Source: JBCBAP01 sp038532435
Lineage (GTDB): Bacteria; Pseudomonadota; Alphaproteobacteria; Rhodobacterales; Rhodobacteraceae
Assembly: GCA_038532435.1 (NCBI GenBank)
Contig: JBCBAP010000009.1
Span: 23,599 to 87,598, forward strand
Length of the DNA: 64,000 bases
Direction of reading: 5' to 3'
In this document: positions 24,803-35,208 of the stretch, piece by piece
Layout: the number at the start of each line of letters is the position of its first letter
How positions within the stretch are numbered: the stretch's first letter is position 1
The notes under the pieces: model-generated
Seen by the model: the letters and a program-made list of their open reading frames with translations, nothing else
Databases searched by the model: none
Told to the model about the DNA's origin: nothing
Translations under genes and position numbers: made by a program

Positions 24803-27214
24803 TCAGCGGATCGCCTTGCTCCAGTGTTGCGTCGAGGACTTGTAGGGCACCTTGACGTGGGGCGACACGAACGCCCGCAGGCGGTGCGACGGCATCAGCC
24901 AGACATCCTCCGACAAGCGCCCCGCCGCATCGACGGCGGCCCGGGCAAGGGCGCGGGTCATCAGCCCGGGTCCGGTGACGAGCCACAGGGTTTCTCCGCT
25001 GCCGCTTGCGAACGCATCCTCGGCTCCGCGCAGCGCGGCCTCGATGATCGGGTGGCCCGGTGCCGCGGCCAGGAAGTTGTTGCCCACAGACCAGAGGAAC
25101 TCCTGGTAGCCGATGAACCCGAGCCGGTGGTCGATATGTTCGCTCAACGGAGCCGTGCACCTGTCATCCGGGTCCATGTAGAGCCCCCCCTCATGGTGGA
25201 GTACCGCGAGCCGGAAGATGTCTGACTTGGCCGCCGGATGGGGCGCGCGGCGGAACGCCTCCGCAAGCCGCACCTCACCCCGGTCGCGCAGGTAAGCCTC
25301 CGCCTCCGCCCTGTTGAAGAGGTGATAGGTATGATCTGGATTGAGGATGCGGTTTTCATCCCGCAACCGCACCAGCGCGGGGGGAAGGTCCTTGTCCCAG
25401 AACTGGAAGATCTGACGCGGGATCCGTTCCGTCGCCCCCTCCAGTGGCGCGGGAGCGTCCGACACCGCGCCCGCATGGCGCAACGCGCGGATTAGGTACA
25501 TGGCCGCCGGGGTGCTGCCGGGGGTCTCGTCGGTTTCCGCCTTGAAGAACGCGGGCGCCTCAGGCCCCGACACCTCTCGCGCCCAAGCCCGTAGGCGATC
25601 GTCACCCACGAAGAGCCGGTGTTCGTTGATGAGCTGCCCGATGAAGGAGTTCAAAGCGCGGTCCCGCGCCTGCACCCGGTCGGGCCGTTCCTTGGCGCAG
25701 TCGATGGACGCCAGATGTGCCTCCCACGCGCGGTCGAGCTGACCGGAAAGGAGGGACCATCTTGCCAGCATGCCCCACGCATGCATCGACCGTGGGGAGA
25801 CTGCAACCGCCTCTTCGAGAAGCACGCGCGCCCGTGCAGTGTCCCCCCGTTCGTGGGCCAGCGTTCCTCGGGTGGTGAGCAGCCGTTCCTCCTGCCGCCC
25901 GGAGGCGGGCGTGATCCGGCAGAGTACATCCGCCGCCTCGTCGAACCTGCCGAAAGAGGTGAGGAGGCTTGCCAGACGAAACAGCAGATCGGTATCGGCG
26001 TTTTCACCCGTGCAGGCGGCCCTCAGAAGCGTGAGCGCCTGATGGTTAAACCCCGCCGCAATAAGTCCACGTGCCCGAAGCCGCAGCAGAACACTGTCGT
26101 TCATGCCGGACCGCCCCGCCGAATCCAGAAGGTCGAGCGCCGCGACAGGATCCTGCCGGGCGAGCATCAGCTCCACCCAGACGATCTGCAATCGCAATTT
26201 GTCCGAGCGGAGTTCGCGGGCGCGCTCGAGTGCACAGTCCGCAATCTCGGTCAGCTCGACACTCTGAGCGAAGCGGGCAAGCGTGATCAACCCTTCGAAG
26301 GAACGGGCAAGGATGTCGAGCGCGCGCTCCAGATCCCGCTGGACCGCCTGCGCGCCCTCCGCCAGTGCCCGCAGGCGCCAGGACTCCCGATGGAGCATCA
26401 GATGGTCAGGATGTCGGGCGAGGCCGGCGTCGAGACAGGCACGACCTGCGCCGAATTCCCCCCGCAACCGAAACAGCTCCGCCTGCAGGCTGACGAGATC
26501 GGGCCTGTCGGCCGTGTGCGGCGAAGCGGCGTCCAGAAGTGTTTTCGCGCGATCGGTCTCACCCGTCTCGATGAGGCGTCTGACGAGCATGACCGTCAAA
26601 CGCGGGTCGGGCTGGGCCGCGTAACCCTCCTCCAGCAGGGTGCGCGCGAGGCCCGGCTGTCCCGTCGCGGTCAATGCGCGGGCAAGGCCCGCGACAAGGT
26701 CTGGGCGATGGATCTGCTTACACACATCTGCGATGAGCGCCGCGCGGCTCTCGTTGGTCCCTCCAGCGAGGCTCAGCAGTCTGACCCGCGCCCGCAGCAC
26801 GAGGTACTTGTCCCGGTGCGCGTCAGTCGCACGGTCGAGCGACGCCGCGGCGCGGTCGAACCTGCCCGCAGTCATGTGCGCCTCCGACTCGCAGGCGATC
26901 ACCGGCGCTGTCCCGGCGGCGCGGGGGCGGAGGCTCAGAAACCACTCAAGCTCCAAAAGCGCGTCATCCGGGGCGAGGGCACTGTTGAGAAGCCGCAGCC
27001 AGATCTGGCGCAGGCGGAGAGCGTCCGGATCCGCTTCGACAGCTGCCCTCGCGAGGGCGAGTGCGGGCACGGGCCCGGCGCTGTCACGCACCGACCGGAT
27101 CTCGTCGATCTTGCGGTCGATATCGTCCGCTCCACCGCTGATCGTCAGACCCTCCCGCGCTTCCGCGGCTATTGCGTCGTACCGCTTGGCCGCAAAGACA
27201 GTTTGCTCCGTCAT
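24803..27214 (-). CDS. TPR-repeat protein with C-terminal DXD-type glycosyltransferase
   Basis: About 803 residues. The first about 570 residues are helical TPR-like repeats (for example AAEAREGLTI, LARALTATGQPGLARTLLEEGYAAQPDP, RARVLLEEAVAVSPRSMHAWGMLARWSLLSGQ). Residues from about 600 carry a glycosyltransferase sugar-binding domain of the Och1/capsular mannosyltransferase type: RIPRQIFQFWDKDLPPALVRL, then AKSDIFRLAVLHHEGGLYMDPDD, the DxD-like metal site being in MDPDD. It probably transfers sugar to a cell-surface polymer or protein. The ATG at 27214 is chosen; a TTG start at 27259 would add 15 residues. Confidence 0.82.
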   Translation of the reverse strand: MTEQTVFAAKRYDAIAAEAREGLTISGGADDIDRKIDEIRSVRDSAGPVPALALARAAVEADPDALRLRQIWLRLLNSALAPDDALLELEWFLSLRPRAAGTAPVIACESEAHMTAGRFDRAAASLDRATDAHRDKYLVLRARVRLLSLAGGTNESRAALIADVCKQIHRPDLVAGLARALTATGQPGLARTLLEEGYAAQPDPRLTVMLVRRLIETGETDRAKTLLDAASPHTADRPDLVSLQAELFRLRGEFGAGRACLDAGLARHPDHLMLHRESWRLRALAEGAQAVQRDLERALDILARSFEGLITLARFAQSVELTEIADCALERARELRSDKLRLQIVWVELMLARQDPVAALDLLDSAGRSGMNDSVLLRLRARGLIAAGFNHQALTLLRAACTGENADTDLLFRLASLLTSFGRFDEAADVLCRITPASGRQEERLLTTRGTLAHERGDTARARVLLEEAVAVSPRSMHAWGMLARWSLLSGQLDRAWEAHLASIDCAKERPDRVQARDRALNSFIGQLINEHRLFVGDDRLRAWAREVSGPEAPAFFKAETDETPGSTPAAMYLIRALRHAGAVSDAPAPLEGATERIPRQIFQFWDKDLPPALVRLRDENRILNPDHTYHLFNRAEAEAYLRDRGEVRLAEAFRRAPHPAAKSDIFRLAVLHHEGGLYMDPDDRCTAPLSEHIDHRLGFIGYQEFLWSVGNNFLAAAPGHPIIEAALRGAEDAFASGSGETLWLVTGPGLMTRALARAAVDAAGRLSEDVWLMPSHRLRAFVSPHVKVPYKSSTQHWSKAIR

Positions 27215-28098
27215 AGACAACGGAGACAGTGGCTTAGGAGGGATCGTGTCAGGGGTCAACTCACACGATCCCCGCCGAGATGGCCGGCTGCGGGCCGTTG
27301 GTCAATCCGGACCTGGCCCTCGGCAGATCCAGTGCGGCAATGTCGCTTTTGATCTCGCGAGGCCCCCGACTTTCCGCGAGGCGATCGTGGCGGGCAAGGC
27401 TGCGTTGATGTCCCCAGGGATCGGCACATAAGACGTGTCTCAGATCTTCTAGCTCAACATTGGACCGTCGATGGCGAGTTTGCTGCGGACCGTCCCATCG
27501 GCGCGAGGGATCACATTTTGCTCCTAAACCCCTTTGGCTTGGGCGACATTGCCCACGCGGCGATGCCCTCCGGGCTGAAATCGTAGCGGCGTTCCCTCCA
27601 CCGATCTCAGGTTGTTGGCCGATCCCGCCGATCTAGGTCCGTGTTGCCAGCGTCAAACCTCCTTGGGGCAAACTGTACCGTTGGGGCCTTGCCGCAGGTC
27701 CTCTGCCCATGTTCGGCCTGTTCCAGGAGGCCCGGCGTAACGGGCTGCGATGATGCTTGGACGTATCGGTTAAAGGTCGCTGCCTAAGATCATCAAGCAG
27801 GACGCCGATATCCGCCCGTAAACGCTCGTCCCGCTCGCTTCGCGGTGGGTGGCTGAGGGCCTCAAGTGTCGTCACGGCGGCCGACAGTCCTGCGGGTCAC
27901 CGCCGCGGGCCGGTCGCCTTCGCAAAGGCTTGCGTGGGATGGGGCGGTGCGACGACTTGCCGATCGAGACCGTTTCGAACCCGCGCGACAGATTCAACGC
28001 ATGATTTTGTCCGCAGACGCTGTTATCCCTAAGGTTGCGTCAACAAAGTATCATCAACCCGGCGTAGGATTTGGACATTGTAACTCAAGGGACGTCCC
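27215..28098. other. gene-free stretch, possible gene remnants
   Basis: About 880 bases without a convincing complete gene. Third-position GC preference is lost and several frames show only short stretches. One on the minus strand (about 27520-27600, reading RRYDFSPEGIAAWAMSPKPKGF between stops) looks like a decayed coding fragment that I cannot assign. The right end (about 28030-28098) should contain the promoter of the exported protein gene at 28099. No inverted repeats or target duplications of an insertion sequence were recognised. Confidence 0.5.
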
Positions 28099-30195
28099 AT
28101 GACCCACTCAGCACTCTTCCGTGCGCTGCCGCTTGCAGCAGCCCTTCTCTCCACAACCGCCCTGACGGCCGTTGCCGATGGCCACGCGAACAAGGTCAAG
28201 ATTGGCGAGACGACAGCCCTCGTCGCTGAGGCGTCCACCGCAGACGATCCCGCGGAAATGGTGTCCGGTCAGTCCGCAGACACGGAATTCCCGTTCATCA
28301 GCGCGATGAAGGCTCTTGCAACTGTCGGAGAGGTCGACGCGGTCACCGGGGACGCGCTGACTGGCTGGCCCGATGGGCACGCGGCATGGCTGACCGACGA
28401 GGCGACCGTGCGGATCGCCTACCAGTCCGAATCCTACGCTACCATGTCGTCGGAGACTTACGGCTGGGAGATGACATCTGGCGTGAAATTCACCGGCTCC
28501 CACCTTCACTTCATCGACTATGACCGCGCAGGCCTCGCCGGGTTCCTTGGCAATGACGATGCGGCGTCCACGATCGTGAAGAGCTCGGGCCACGTTTTCT
28601 CCACCATCTACAATGTGTTTGGCGACGAGGTGGTGCCGAAGTCCGAAGGCGGTGTCTGGGGCAACCAGGTTCTGCCCGACGGCACCCTTGTGGACTTTGC
28701 CCCCAACATGATGCTGAACGCGGACAATGCGGACTTCTTCTTCCAGTCCTTCTGTGGCGCGTTCTACGAGCAGCCGCATAAGTGGGGCGCGGGCATCGGC
28801 TTCGAGGACCATATCTACATGATGGCCGAGGAGTGGAAGATCACGTCCATGTTCAACAAGGGTGATCGCGACAACCCTGATCTGGTGTTCGAGCCCGACG
28901 ACGGCATGGGCCTTGCGTCCATCGTTGTCGATATCGCGAACGAGACCGCCTACACCGCCCCCGCGCTGGGCCAGACCGGCTATGAAAAGATCATGCCGAT
29001 CAACTCCCAGAACCCGGACTACGTGGTGCTGGTGCTCTCCGGCTACAACCACGACCGCGAGCCTGCGCCGCTCAAGATCTATGTGGGCAAGAAAGGGGCT
29101 GACGTGGGCGGTGCGCCGATCTCGGCCGATGCCCCGCAGCGGGATCAGTTCCTCGCCCGCAACGGCCTGCTGCACGGCAAGATCTACGGTATGGCGGTCG
29201 CCAACGAGACCTACGCGGACCTTGGCATCGACGCGATCGACACCGAGAGCAAGATGCTTGACGACTACATGACGGATCCGGACGCATCCGACAGCTTCGC
29301 GGCGGCCTTCGTCCCGACCTCCTACCAGTGGGGCGGATGGGACAACCCGGTCGCGGTCAAGGATACGGAGATGAACAAGTGGCAGATGCCGTCCGAACAG
29401 CCGGCGGGCCATACGTTCTTCGTCGGGGACAGTAAGGTCGAGCATCCGATGGTCGATCCGGACGCGTCCCACACCCGCTGGGCGCACAACCTGACCAACA
29501 AGGGCGGCGTTGTCGCGATCACACTGCCGGGGATCGAAGCGGAACTGGCGGCGGCGAACGGTGAGCTGCCGGAGATGCTGTCCGCTGAAGTGGTCCGCAC
29601 GCTCGCAGCGGTCGATGGTGCGCTGACGCTCGAGGTTGCCGACAAGGGCATCAAGCATGGCGGTGAGGGCACCCATGCAACGTGGGAAGACGGCCGGGCG
29701 CAGGTCGTCGCCCCGGACGGTGGCTACTGGGTGAAGGCGTCAAACGCGGACGTTCTGATCATCGACGAGGACTCCGGCAACGATCTCGGCGAGCGCAAGC
29801 TTGCACTGGTGGTCGATCCCGAGACGATGAAGCCGACGGAAATGGCCAAGGGCTACTTCCTCGCCATGGCCGGTGGTGGCGCAAGCCCCCGCGCGGCAGC
29901 GGGCGCGACTGCCTTCGGCGGCGCGATCGACAAGCCGCGCACGTCCGAGTTTTCTGGCACGTGGAGCCTCACGGGTCTGCTGGCGACGAAGGCCGATGGC
30001 AGCTTCTACACCATGGATGAGCTCGCGGGCACAGGCATGCAGGAGGTCGCAGGCACGGTGCCGATCAACGAGCAGATGCTGATCGGTGTGGTCCAGCACC
30101 GCACCGCATCCGGCGGTCAGGTCAAGGATGTCCAGGCGGACCGTGGCGGCCAGATCTTCATGTTCCAGCTCAACCTGCCCGACGCCGCGATGTAG
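28099..30195 (+). CDS. Large exported protein, distantly PhoX/DUF839-like
   Basis: A 698-residue protein with signal peptide MTHSALFRALPLAAALLSTTALTAVADG. The rest is soluble and acidic. Segments such as GGVWGNQVLPDGTLVDFAPNM, IGFEDHIYMMAEEW and ASIVVDIANETAYTAPALGQ recall the beta-propeller core of PhoX/DUF839 secreted phosphatases, but the typical PhoX heading motifs are not obvious, so the function is unproven. It stands alone, 840 bases from its upstream neighbour, and ends with a strong terminator. Its codon use fits a well-expressed gene. Confidence 0.55.
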   Translation: MTHSALFRALPLAAALLSTTALTAVADGHANKVKIGETTALVAEASTADDPAEMVSGQSADTEFPFISAMKALATVGEVDAVTGDALTGWPDGHAAWLTDEATVRIAYQSESYATMSSETYGWEMTSGVKFTGSHLHFIDYDRAGLAGFLGNDDAASTIVKSSGHVFSTIYNVFGDEVVPKSEGGVWGNQVLPDGTLVDFAPNMMLNADNADFFFQSFCGAFYEQPHKWGAGIGFEDHIYMMAEEWKITSMFNKGDRDNPDLVFEPDDGMGLASIVVDIANETAYTAPALGQTGYEKIMPINSQNPDYVVLVLSGYNHDREPAPLKIYVGKKGADVGGAPISADAPQRDQFLARNGLLHGKIYGMAVANETYADLGIDAIDTESKMLDDYMTDPDASDSFAAAFVPTSYQWGGWDNPVAVKDTEMNKWQMPSEQPAGHTFFVGDSKVEHPMVDPDASHTRWAHNLTNKGGVVAITLPGIEAELAAANGELPEMLSAEVVRTLAAVDGALTLEVADKGIKHGGEGTHATWEDGRAQVVAPDGGYWVKASNADVLIIDEDSGNDLGERKLALVVDPETMKPTEMAKGYFLAMAGGGASPRAAAGATAFGGAIDKPRTSEFSGTWSLTGLLATKADGSFYTMDELAGTGMQEVAGTVPINEQMLIGVVQHRTASGGQVKDVQADRGGQIFMFQLNLPDAAM

Positions 30196-30218
30196 GCGGA
30201 CAGGATCCGACGGAGGGG

Positions 30219-30246
30219 CCGCGGCGGAAACGCCGCGGTTCTTTTT
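30219..30246 (+). terminator. Rho-independent terminator
   Basis: A perfect 8-bp stem CCGCGGCG with GAAA tetraloop (30219-30238) followed at once by TTCTTTTTC, 24 bases after the stop of the 698-residue exported protein. This is the clearest intrinsic terminator of the window. It also lies just beyond the stop of the convergent DUF1513 gene. Confidence 0.9.
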
Positions 30247-30249
30247 CGT

Positions 30250-31287
30250 TCAATAGAGGAGCCCGTGATTGTCGAACTCGTGCCCGGTTTCCGGCACATG
30301 TTCGTCGTCGCCGAGAGCAAGGAGCGTGAACCCTGCTTGCGCTTTCACATCGCCCTTCAGCCCAACTGCACTTGCACCGGGAAGGTCCTGCGAGCGTACC
30401 AGCCGGTCGCCTTCAAGCTCCAGCACCCGCCCGGTCACCTTGGATGTGACGAGCGCACGCTCCCCGTCCGCGGCGACGGACGAGACGTAACCGCCCACGA
30501 GCTCCCCGTGGGGCAGGGCAGCGGGTATCCCGTCCGGGCTGACGCGCCAGAGGACCTCACCCCCTCGATCCCCGGGGATCTGTCCACCCACATAGAGCTG
30601 TCCGGCTCCGTCGAGCGCCATGTGGCGCAGCGAAACCCCTTCGCTCCCCGCCCAATGCCCCATCGCGTCGAGGGTGCCGTGGGTGAGGTCGTAGCGCAGG
30701 ATCTGGCTGCGAAAGTCATGCAGGTTGAGAGGGGTCCGCCCATAGTCCGGATGGGTCTCAAGCCCGCCAAGGGCGATCAGGAACATGTCAGATTCGGGCA
30801 TCCGGATCACTTCGTGGGGTCCGGCGCCGGGCAGGGCGACCGCGCCCAGCCGTCGCGGCGTGCGAGACACATCGTAGATTGCGAGCGCCCCGGCGAGCGT
30901 CCCCAGATCGTTTTCGGGCACGATCAGGGTCGAACCATCACGGCTGAATGCGCCGTGCCCAAAGAAATGCCGCCCGCCCGGCGCGGTGACCGTTCCGCGG
31001 ACCAAGAGCGTGGCCTTGTCGATCAGCGCAAACCGGTCTCCGGGGCGGCGGGGAAAGACAACGAGCGTGTCCCCATGCTCCGCCATACCGTGAGCGCGGA
31101 AATCAAGCGGGCTCTGGCCCAGGATGGCGCCGGTGGCGGAGACGAAAAGGGCGCGGCTCACGTCCCGGGCCGAGGTTTCGATGGCGACGAAGGTTGCCGA
31201 CCCCACCTCCCGTGCCTGCACGCCGCGACAGGCAACGATGCCAAGGCCGAGCGCGAGCTGGCCAAGAAGTTCGCGTCTAGTCGCCAT
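30250..31287 (-). CDS. DUF1513 domain protein, Tat signal
   Basis: A 345-residue protein beginning ATRRELLGQLALGLGIVAC, a twin-arginine-type signal. The body has repeated beta-propeller-like blades (GHGAFSRDGSTLIVPENDL, GAGPHEVIRMPESDMFLIALGG, LSVRHMALDGAGQLYVGGQIPGD-like stretches) typical of DUF1513. The family is usually encoded with imelysins and di-heme oxidases, as here. Its start overlaps the 3' end of the upstream imelysin gene by 11 bases. It is the last gene of the four-gene minus-strand unit. A role in periplasmic iron handling is inferred from company only. Confidence 0.8.
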   Translation of the reverse strand: MATRRELLGQLALGLGIVACRGVQAREVGSATFVAIETSARDVSRALFVSATGAILGQSPLDFRAHGMAEHGDTLVVFPRRPGDRFALIDKATLLVRGTVTAPGGRHFFGHGAFSRDGSTLIVPENDLGTLAGALAIYDVSRTPRRLGAVALPGAGPHEVIRMPESDMFLIALGGLETHPDYGRTPLNLHDFRSQILRYDLTHGTLDAMGHWAGSEGVSLRHMALDGAGQLYVGGQIPGDRGGEVLWRVSPDGIPAALPHGELVGGYVSSVAADGERALVTSKVTGRVLELEGDRLVRSQDLPGASAVGLKGDVKAQAGFTLLALGDDEHVPETGHEFDNHGLLY

Positions 31288-32347
31288 CGGCGGAGGTGAA
31301 GCCGGCGGTCAGCCCGATGGACGCCGGCAGACCGACCTTGAGGTAGTCCTCGTGAAACAGGGTGAGTTCAGCGAACCGGCGCAGTTCCTCGGCCAGTTGT
31401 CCGTCCTCGGTCAGGATATCATCCAGGGTCCGGTCCTCGAACGACAGGGTGGCGCTGATGCTCCCCGCGGTTTCTCCAAGGACGAAAAAGTCCATCGATC
31501 CGCCCGCGTCCGGTGTCACGTCAAAGAAGCCGTAAGGCAGTTCGTAAAGATCGCGCAAGGCGGCGAAACTTACCTCGATGCTGCGCAGGCCGAGACCGCT
31601 CTTGCGCGCCTCCGAGCGCTCGGGCCGTGCCTCCCCGGCGGAGGACCCGAGCCCGCGCTGGAGTTTGAACTTCCGCAACCGGTCCGTATAGACGACAGTT
31701 CCCGCAAGGAATGCACGCATCAGGGTGTCCACATCGCGGTAGGTGTCGTTTCCGGTCGCTGCAGTGTCAAAGGCGGTTCGGAACGCGGACGCCTCCCAGT
31801 CTGCCGCGATGTCCCGCGCAAGACCGCTCTGGTAGCCCGCGATTGCTGTTGCGAGGCCGCAGGCATAGCTCTCGCGCTCCAACGCCTTGAACAGGAGTGT
31901 CTCCAGCGCCGTGAGATTCACGAGGGCAACCGAATGCCCTTCCAGCGCGCCTTCCGCGAGCAATGCCGGGTCCTCCGACAGCACTGCGGCGCGTACCGCA
32001 CGGCGGGAGAACCCTTTCGGATCGGGCCACACCTGCACGCGCATGGGCCCTTTGCCCGCGCTGATCGGGCCGATCTGGATGACGCTGATCCTTTGCCAGG
32101 CCAGAAAGGTTTCGGCGAAGCCCTCCTGGGCTGCCTCGATTGACCCTGCGCCGGAACAATATGCCTCCGTCGCCATCTCCATGCGCGCCGCACCGTCCGA
32201 CAGCGCGACATAGCCCGGCAGGATGAACTCGTCCGCGGTGACGATCAGGCCGTCCTGCAGGATCGCGGCACTTTCCGCGTCGAAGCGCGACTGCGCCTCG
32301 GCGAGCGCTGGGAAGAACGTGAGGGCCGCGGCCAGCAGGTGTTTCAT
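31277..32347 (-). CDS. Imelysin family protein (second copy)
   Basis: A 356-residue exported protein (signal MKHLLAAALTFFPALAEA) of the imelysin/peptidase M75 family: ALSDGAARMEMATEAYCSG, FAETFLAWQRISVIQIGPI and the C-terminal LRDLYELPYGFFDVTPDAGG. The ATG at 32347 overlaps nothing but lies 1 base from the di-heme gene stop; a longer in-frame reading to 32482 is rejected. Imelysins are helical, all-periplasmic proteins linked to iron uptake. The GxHxxE metal motif of the main family is not evident here; LETLLF stands in the equivalent place, so this copy may be a structural partner. Confidence 0.78.
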   Translation of the reverse strand: MKHLLAAALTFFPALAEAQSRFDAESAAILQDGLIVTADEFILPGYVALSDGAARMEMATEAYCSGAGSIEAAQEGFAETFLAWQRISVIQIGPISAGKGPMRVQVWPDPKGFSRRAVRAAVLSEDPALLAEGALEGHSVALVNLTALETLLFKALERESYACGLATAIAGYQSGLARDIAADWEASAFRTAFDTAATGNDTYRDVDTLMRAFLAGTVVYTDRLRKFKLQRGLGSSAGEARPERSEARKSGLGLRSIEVSFAALRDLYELPYGFFDVTPDAGGSMDFFVLGETAGSISATLSFEDRTLDDILTEDGQLAEELRRFAELTLFHEDYLKVGLPASIGLTAGFTSADGD

Positions 32348-32348
32348 G

Positions 32349-33770
<1,422 letters not shown>

Positions 33771-33777
33771 CGCAGAC

Positions 33778-35049
33778 CTACTGGAAGACCGCGCTGGGCC
33801 GGTCGAGGCTGTCGGAACCCTCGACCGTGATTTCCGCGATGTCGAGCGCGGCAACCAGAGCCTCGATCGTCCGGGTCTGGGAAACCAGCGCGTCGATGGC
33901 CGACTGCACGACTGCGTTGCCCTCGGTGTTGCCGAAGCCGATCATCTGGTCGTAGGCCTCGATCCCGGAATCCGCGCGGTCCTTCATCACCTGCATCGCG
34001 GCCATGGTGGCGTCGAGCTTCGCACTCATCTCCACGTCAAGATCCGCGTTGACCGCTGCGGTCAGATCCGCGAGGGCGGGCACCTCGATCTCCGTCCCGT
34101 CGAGCCGGGTGTAGCGGCCAAGATAGACGTTCTGGATGCCGAGCGCGTCGTAGAAGTGTGAGTTGTGTGTGTTGTCCGCGAAGCAGTCATGCTCCTCCTC
34201 GGGATCGTGGAGGATGAGGCCAAGTTGCATACGCTCCCCCGCCAGCTCTCCATAGCTGAGCGAACCGAGCCCGGTCAGGATGGATGACAGACCCTGCGCA
34301 TCGGACTGGGCCGCGAGGTCGGCGCGCGCCGCACCATCCGCGCCCCACGCCGCCACAATCTCCTCAAGATCCGCGATCAGCAGGTCAGTCGCCGCGTTCA
34401 GATAATCCGCCCGCCGGTCGCAGTTTCCGTTGGTGCAGCCGTCGATCAGGAAATCGGTATGGCTGCGCGCGCCTGCGCCCGCATTGGTGCCGTTTATGTC
34501 CTGACCCCAGAGCAGGAATTCAATGGCGTGGTAGCCCGTCGCGACGTTTGCCTCGACCCCGTCGATCTCGTGTAACTGACCGAGGAGCGCTGGCGTGATT
34601 TCCCCTGCATCGACGGTCTGACCGCCGACCTGGAGGATCGGGTTGGCCACAATATTCGCCCGGAAAAAGTCGTTCTCCTCGTTCTCCTCGCCGTAATGGA
34701 CGGTGTCGACATAGTCGATCAGACCCTCGTCGAGGGGCCAGGCATTCACCTTGCCCTCCCAGGCGTCGACGACAGCATTGCCGAAACGATAGGCCTCGGT
34801 CTGCTGGTAGGGTACCCGCGCCGCGAGCCAGGCATCCTTCGCCGCTGCGTGGGTTTCGGCGCTCGGTGCGTCGATGAAGACGCGGACCGCGGTCTGCAGC
34901 GACTGTGCGGCCGTGAGGCTGTCCGCATACTTCGCCAGCGCAAGGTCCGCATACCCGTCGATGACGTCCCGCGGCGACGCGGCCTGGACTGCACTTGCAA
35001 CCGGGAAGAGCGCGAGCGTCGTGCACAGCAGTTTGGCAGAAATCTTCAT
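33778..35049 (-). CDS. Imelysin family protein (IrpA-like)
   Basis: A 423-residue exported imelysin with signal peptide MKISAKLLCTTLALFPVASA. The family metal motif GxHxxE appears in TGYHAIEFLLWGQD, and ARVPYQQTEAYRFGNAVVDAWEGKVNAWPLDEGLIDYV is the usual N-terminal block. Its length and order match IrpA proteins of low-iron-induced clusters. It is the first gene of the minus-strand unit imelysin, di-heme, imelysin, DUF1513. The upstream region shared with the divergent 35209 gene is short (159 bases) and likely iron-controlled. Confidence 0.9.
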   Translation of the reverse strand: MKISAKLLCTTLALFPVASAVQAASPRDVIDGYADLALAKYADSLTAAQSLQTAVRVFIDAPSAETHAAAKDAWLAARVPYQQTEAYRFGNAVVDAWEGKVNAWPLDEGLIDYVDTVHYGEENEENDFFRANIVANPILQVGGQTVDAGEITPALLGQLHEIDGVEANVATGYHAIEFLLWGQDINGTNAGAGARSHTDFLIDGCTNGNCDRRADYLNAATDLLIADLEEIVAAWGADGAARADLAAQSDAQGLSSILTGLGSLSYGELAGERMQLGLILHDPEEEHDCFADNTHNSHFYDALGIQNVYLGRYTRLDGTEIEVPALADLTAAVNADLDVEMSAKLDATMAAMQVMKDRADSGIEAYDQMIGFGNTEGNAVVQSAIDALVSQTRTIEALVAALDIAEITVEGSDSLDRPSAVFQ

Positions 35050-35133
35050 AGGATCACCTCCGGCGGGTGTGTGTCGATAATGTCTGAGTGTTTTTATCGG
35101 CTATCAGGAGTGCCCCCGATTTTCCAGTCCTAT

Positions 35134-35196
35134 TTTAGCATCTCGTGTTACGGTGATGTTACAGTACGCCGTTACGCTCGAGTGAAAGTTTAGCAT
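35134..35196. promoter_or_regulatory. repeat-rich divergent regulatory region of the imelysin clusters
   Basis: Between the divergent starts at 35049 and 35209 there are two exact direct repeats TTTAGCAT (35134-35141 and 35189-35196, 55 bases apart). Three copies of GTTAC (35147, 35158 and 35171) lie between them. The stretch is AT-richer than its surroundings. It is a plausible binding region for an iron-responsive or other shared regulator; no canonical Fur box was recognised. Confidence 0.45.
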
Positions 35197-35208
35197 TAGG
35201 ACCGACAC

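Noticed and set aside
25619..27352. 577-codon plus-strand open frame opposite the TPR-glycosyltransferase gene
   Set aside because: Arg/Gln/His-rich composition without domain signals; typical antisense shadow of a GC-rich gene. Similar frames at 2677-4380, 7004-8179, 18070-19428 and 28108-29676 were rejected for the same reason.
28099..30195. Confident alkaline phosphatase PhoX
   Set aside because: Only weak PhoX/DUF839-like segments are visible and no Pho box was recognised upstream; recorded as PhoX-like with modest confidence.
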